7,807 nucleotides of DNA from 188UL27-1 sp038526275 (lineage in GTDB: Bacteria > Pseudomonadota > Alphaproteobacteria > Rhodobacterales > Rhodobacteraceae). A program made the translations under genes and the position numbers. Within the stretch, counting starts at the first letter, position 1, and each line of letters opens with the position of its first letter. The stretch spans positions 1-7,807 of the forward strand of contig JBCBGY010000201.1 of assembly GCA_038526275.1 (NCBI GenBank), in the 5' to 3' direction. The notes under the pieces were generated by a model. It did not search any database, was not told where the DNA came from, and saw only the letters and a program-made list of their open reading frames with translations. Of the stretch, positions 6,374-7,807 are shown piece after piece.

Positions 6374-7807
6374 GTCACGCCCGATGGCGTTCGACCAGCC
6401 GCAAGCGCGCGGACCTCATCAACAAGCACCTTCCCAAGCGCGTTCTTTGGCAGAGCATCGAGAAGGACCACATCTTTGGGTTGCTTGAATCGCGCGATTT
6501 GGCCCTCACAGGCCTCTAGAATGGCTTGTTTGGTTGGTCCACCTGGATGCAGGACGGCAACGGCAACCGGCACCTCACCCCAAATCGGATCCGGGCGCCC
6601 GACCACGGCGACCTCCGCGACCCCGGGAAGCCTCGCGAGCAGGCGCTCAATCTCTGCGGGGTAAATGTTTTCTCCACCCGAGATGATCACATGCTTCAAG
6701 CGGCTGACAAACCAGTAGAGCCCGTTCCGGTCCTGCCGCGCAACATCGCCTGTCTTGAACCATCCGTCTTGCATCGCGGCCCGGGTGGCCTTGTGGTTGT
6801 TCCAGTATTCACGAAACAGGTTCGGCCCTTTCACCCAAAGCTCGCCTGGCTCATCAACAGCACATTCGCGACCAGAACCATCCCGCACGCTCAACTGTAG
6901 ATGGGCGGCGGCGCGACCGATGGACCCGGTCGTCGACTTCGCCTCAATCGCGCGTTGGTAGGAGGCAATCGGGCCTGTCTCTGTCGAGCCATAGACCTGG
7001 ATCATTGGCACACCCCGATCATGGACAACCTGCAGAATATCGACCGGCACATCCGTCGAGCCAATTGTCATCAATCGAAGCGCTGGAAGCTGCGCGGTTT
7101 TCCAGGCTGGCTCGCTCAGCAGCGCCTGCATCATGGTCGGCACGCAAACCGTGCTGGTGATCCCGTCAGTTTCCAGCGCTTTCAGGGTCGCCTTGGGGTC
7201 AAACACCGCATGCAGCGTCACCGTACCCCCGACGAAGAAACACGGCATGACCTGGATGTTGATGCCGCCAACATGGAACAGCGGCAGAACATTCAAGACG
7301 TGATCCATCGCGGTGAGATCGTGGGCATGCAGACTATTCAAGGCATTCCAGAAGACGGCCTCTTGGGTCAGAACAGCTCCTTTGGGCCGGCCCGTCGTAC
7401 CCGACGTGTAGACAATAAGGAGCGGGTCTTGCAGGGCCCCGGTCGCCGCGGGGGCGGACCCGCTGAGACGGGTCATTTCATCTGCGCTCAATCGGGCCAC
7501 GTCCGGTATAGCGTTCGCCGTCGCGGCACATTCGTCGCCATAGATCAGCAGCGCTGCACCGGCATCTTCAACGATGAAACGAAGTTCATCTGTTGCCAAA
7601 CGCCAGTTCAGGGGAACGACGATGGCACCGATCTTGGCAGCCGCAAAGAACAGTGCGATCTCTGCTGCGCAGTTATGGCCAAGGAACGCAATCCGGTCGC
7701 CGCGGGCAATGGTGCTGCTGAGACCGGAAGCGAGGTCATCAACCCAGCTCTTTAGCTCGGCATAGCTCCAGGCTTGGCCCTTGAACCGGAGCGCCGCCTT
7801 GTCCGGC
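6370..7807 (-). CDS. Acyl-CoA synthetase, AMP-forming class (5' end outside window)
   Basis: Adenylate-forming ligase that activates a carboxylic acid with ATP and joins it to CoA. The reading frame is open from the window edge: the first whole codon is at 7806 and 478 residues are visible, so only roughly 20-30 N-terminal residues should be missing. RGDRIAFLGHN and KIGAIVVPLNWRL are typical N-domain stretches. The P-loop YTSGTTGRPKG is at visible residues 133-143, YGSTETGP at 272-279, the TGD motif at 352-354, the hinge region SRLKHVIISGGENIYPAEIE at 368-387, and the C-terminal catalytic lysine in PKNALGK at 459. All motifs needed for both half-reactions are present. The hinge reads SRLK instead of the common GRxK. 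The TTG at 7599 is internal, not the true start. Substrate class (aryl, short or medium acyl) cannot be read from the sequence. Confidence 0.95.
   Translation of the reverse strand, partial: PDKAALRFKGQAWSYAELKSWVDDLASGLSSTIARGDRIAFLGHNCAAEIALFFAAAKIGAIVVPLNWRLATDELRFIVEDAGAALLIYGDECAATANAIPDVARLSADEMTRLSGSAPAATGALQDPLLIVYTSGTTGRPKGAVLTQEAVFWNALNSLHAHDLTAMDHVLNVLPLFHVGGINIQVMPCFFVGGTVTLHAVFDPKATLKALETDGITSTVCVPTMMQALLSEPAWKTAQLPALRLMTIGSTDVPVDILQVVHDRGVPMIQVYGSTETGPIASYQRAIEAKSTTGSIGRAAAHLQLSVRDGSGRECAVDEPGELWVKGPNLFREYWNNHKATRAAMQDGWFKTGDVARQDRNGLYWFVSRLKHVIISGGENIYPAEIERLLARLPGVAEVAVVGRPDPIWGEVPVAVAVLHPGGPTKQAILEACEGQIARFKQPKDVVLLDALPKNALGKVLVDEVRALAAGRTPSGVT

Noticed and set aside
6901..7755. 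Plus-strand open frame of 284 codons opposite the acyl-CoA synthetase
   Set aside because: It is antisense to a gene with every adenylate-forming motif in order, and its own product is Arg-rich with no domain.

Overview
The window is one strand-consistent catabolic gene cluster. All nine genes lie on the minus strand, so the text below follows transcription from high to low coordinates. Moderately high GC, GTG and TTG starts, dense start-stop overlaps and a DctP/DctQ/DctM TRAP uptake system suggest a proteobacterium, most likely an alphaproteobacterium of the Rhodobacterales/roseobacter type. That placement is inferred from protein character, not from a search.

Layout in transcription order: (1) an acyl-CoA synthetase of the AMP-forming class, 5' end outside the window (7807-6370); (2) a flavin reductase family protein (6373-5876), overlapping it by ATGA; (3) a tripartite TRAP transporter: periplasmic binding protein DctP (5815-4796), a strong intergenic hairpin, small permease DctQ (4756-4262) and large permease DctM (4269-2956); (4) after a 95-base gap, a Rieske non-heme iron oxygenase alpha subunit (2860-1736), a RidA-family protein (1739-1317), a DUF1028 protein (1320-646) and a second Rieske oxygenase alpha subunit (from 653, running off the window at base 1). 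The last four genes all overlap at their start and stop codons. The operon promoter and the end of the transcript are both outside the window.

Working model (inference): the TRAP system imports an organic anion or zwitterion with a carboxylate. One or both Rieske oxygenases hydroxylate or N-/O-dealkylate it. The acyl-CoA synthetase activates a carboxylic acid substrate or product, and RidA and the DUF1028 protein handle reactive intermediates or a hydrolytic step. The flavin reductase supplies reduced flavin, either to an unseen two-component monooxygenase or, less conventionally, as part of electron supply here. I do not recognise a characterised pathway with this gene set, and no Rieske reductase or ferredoxin is visible. 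The substrate cannot be named from the sequence. No gene-free stretch exceeds 300 bases, and no RNA gene, mobile element or CRISPR array was seen.
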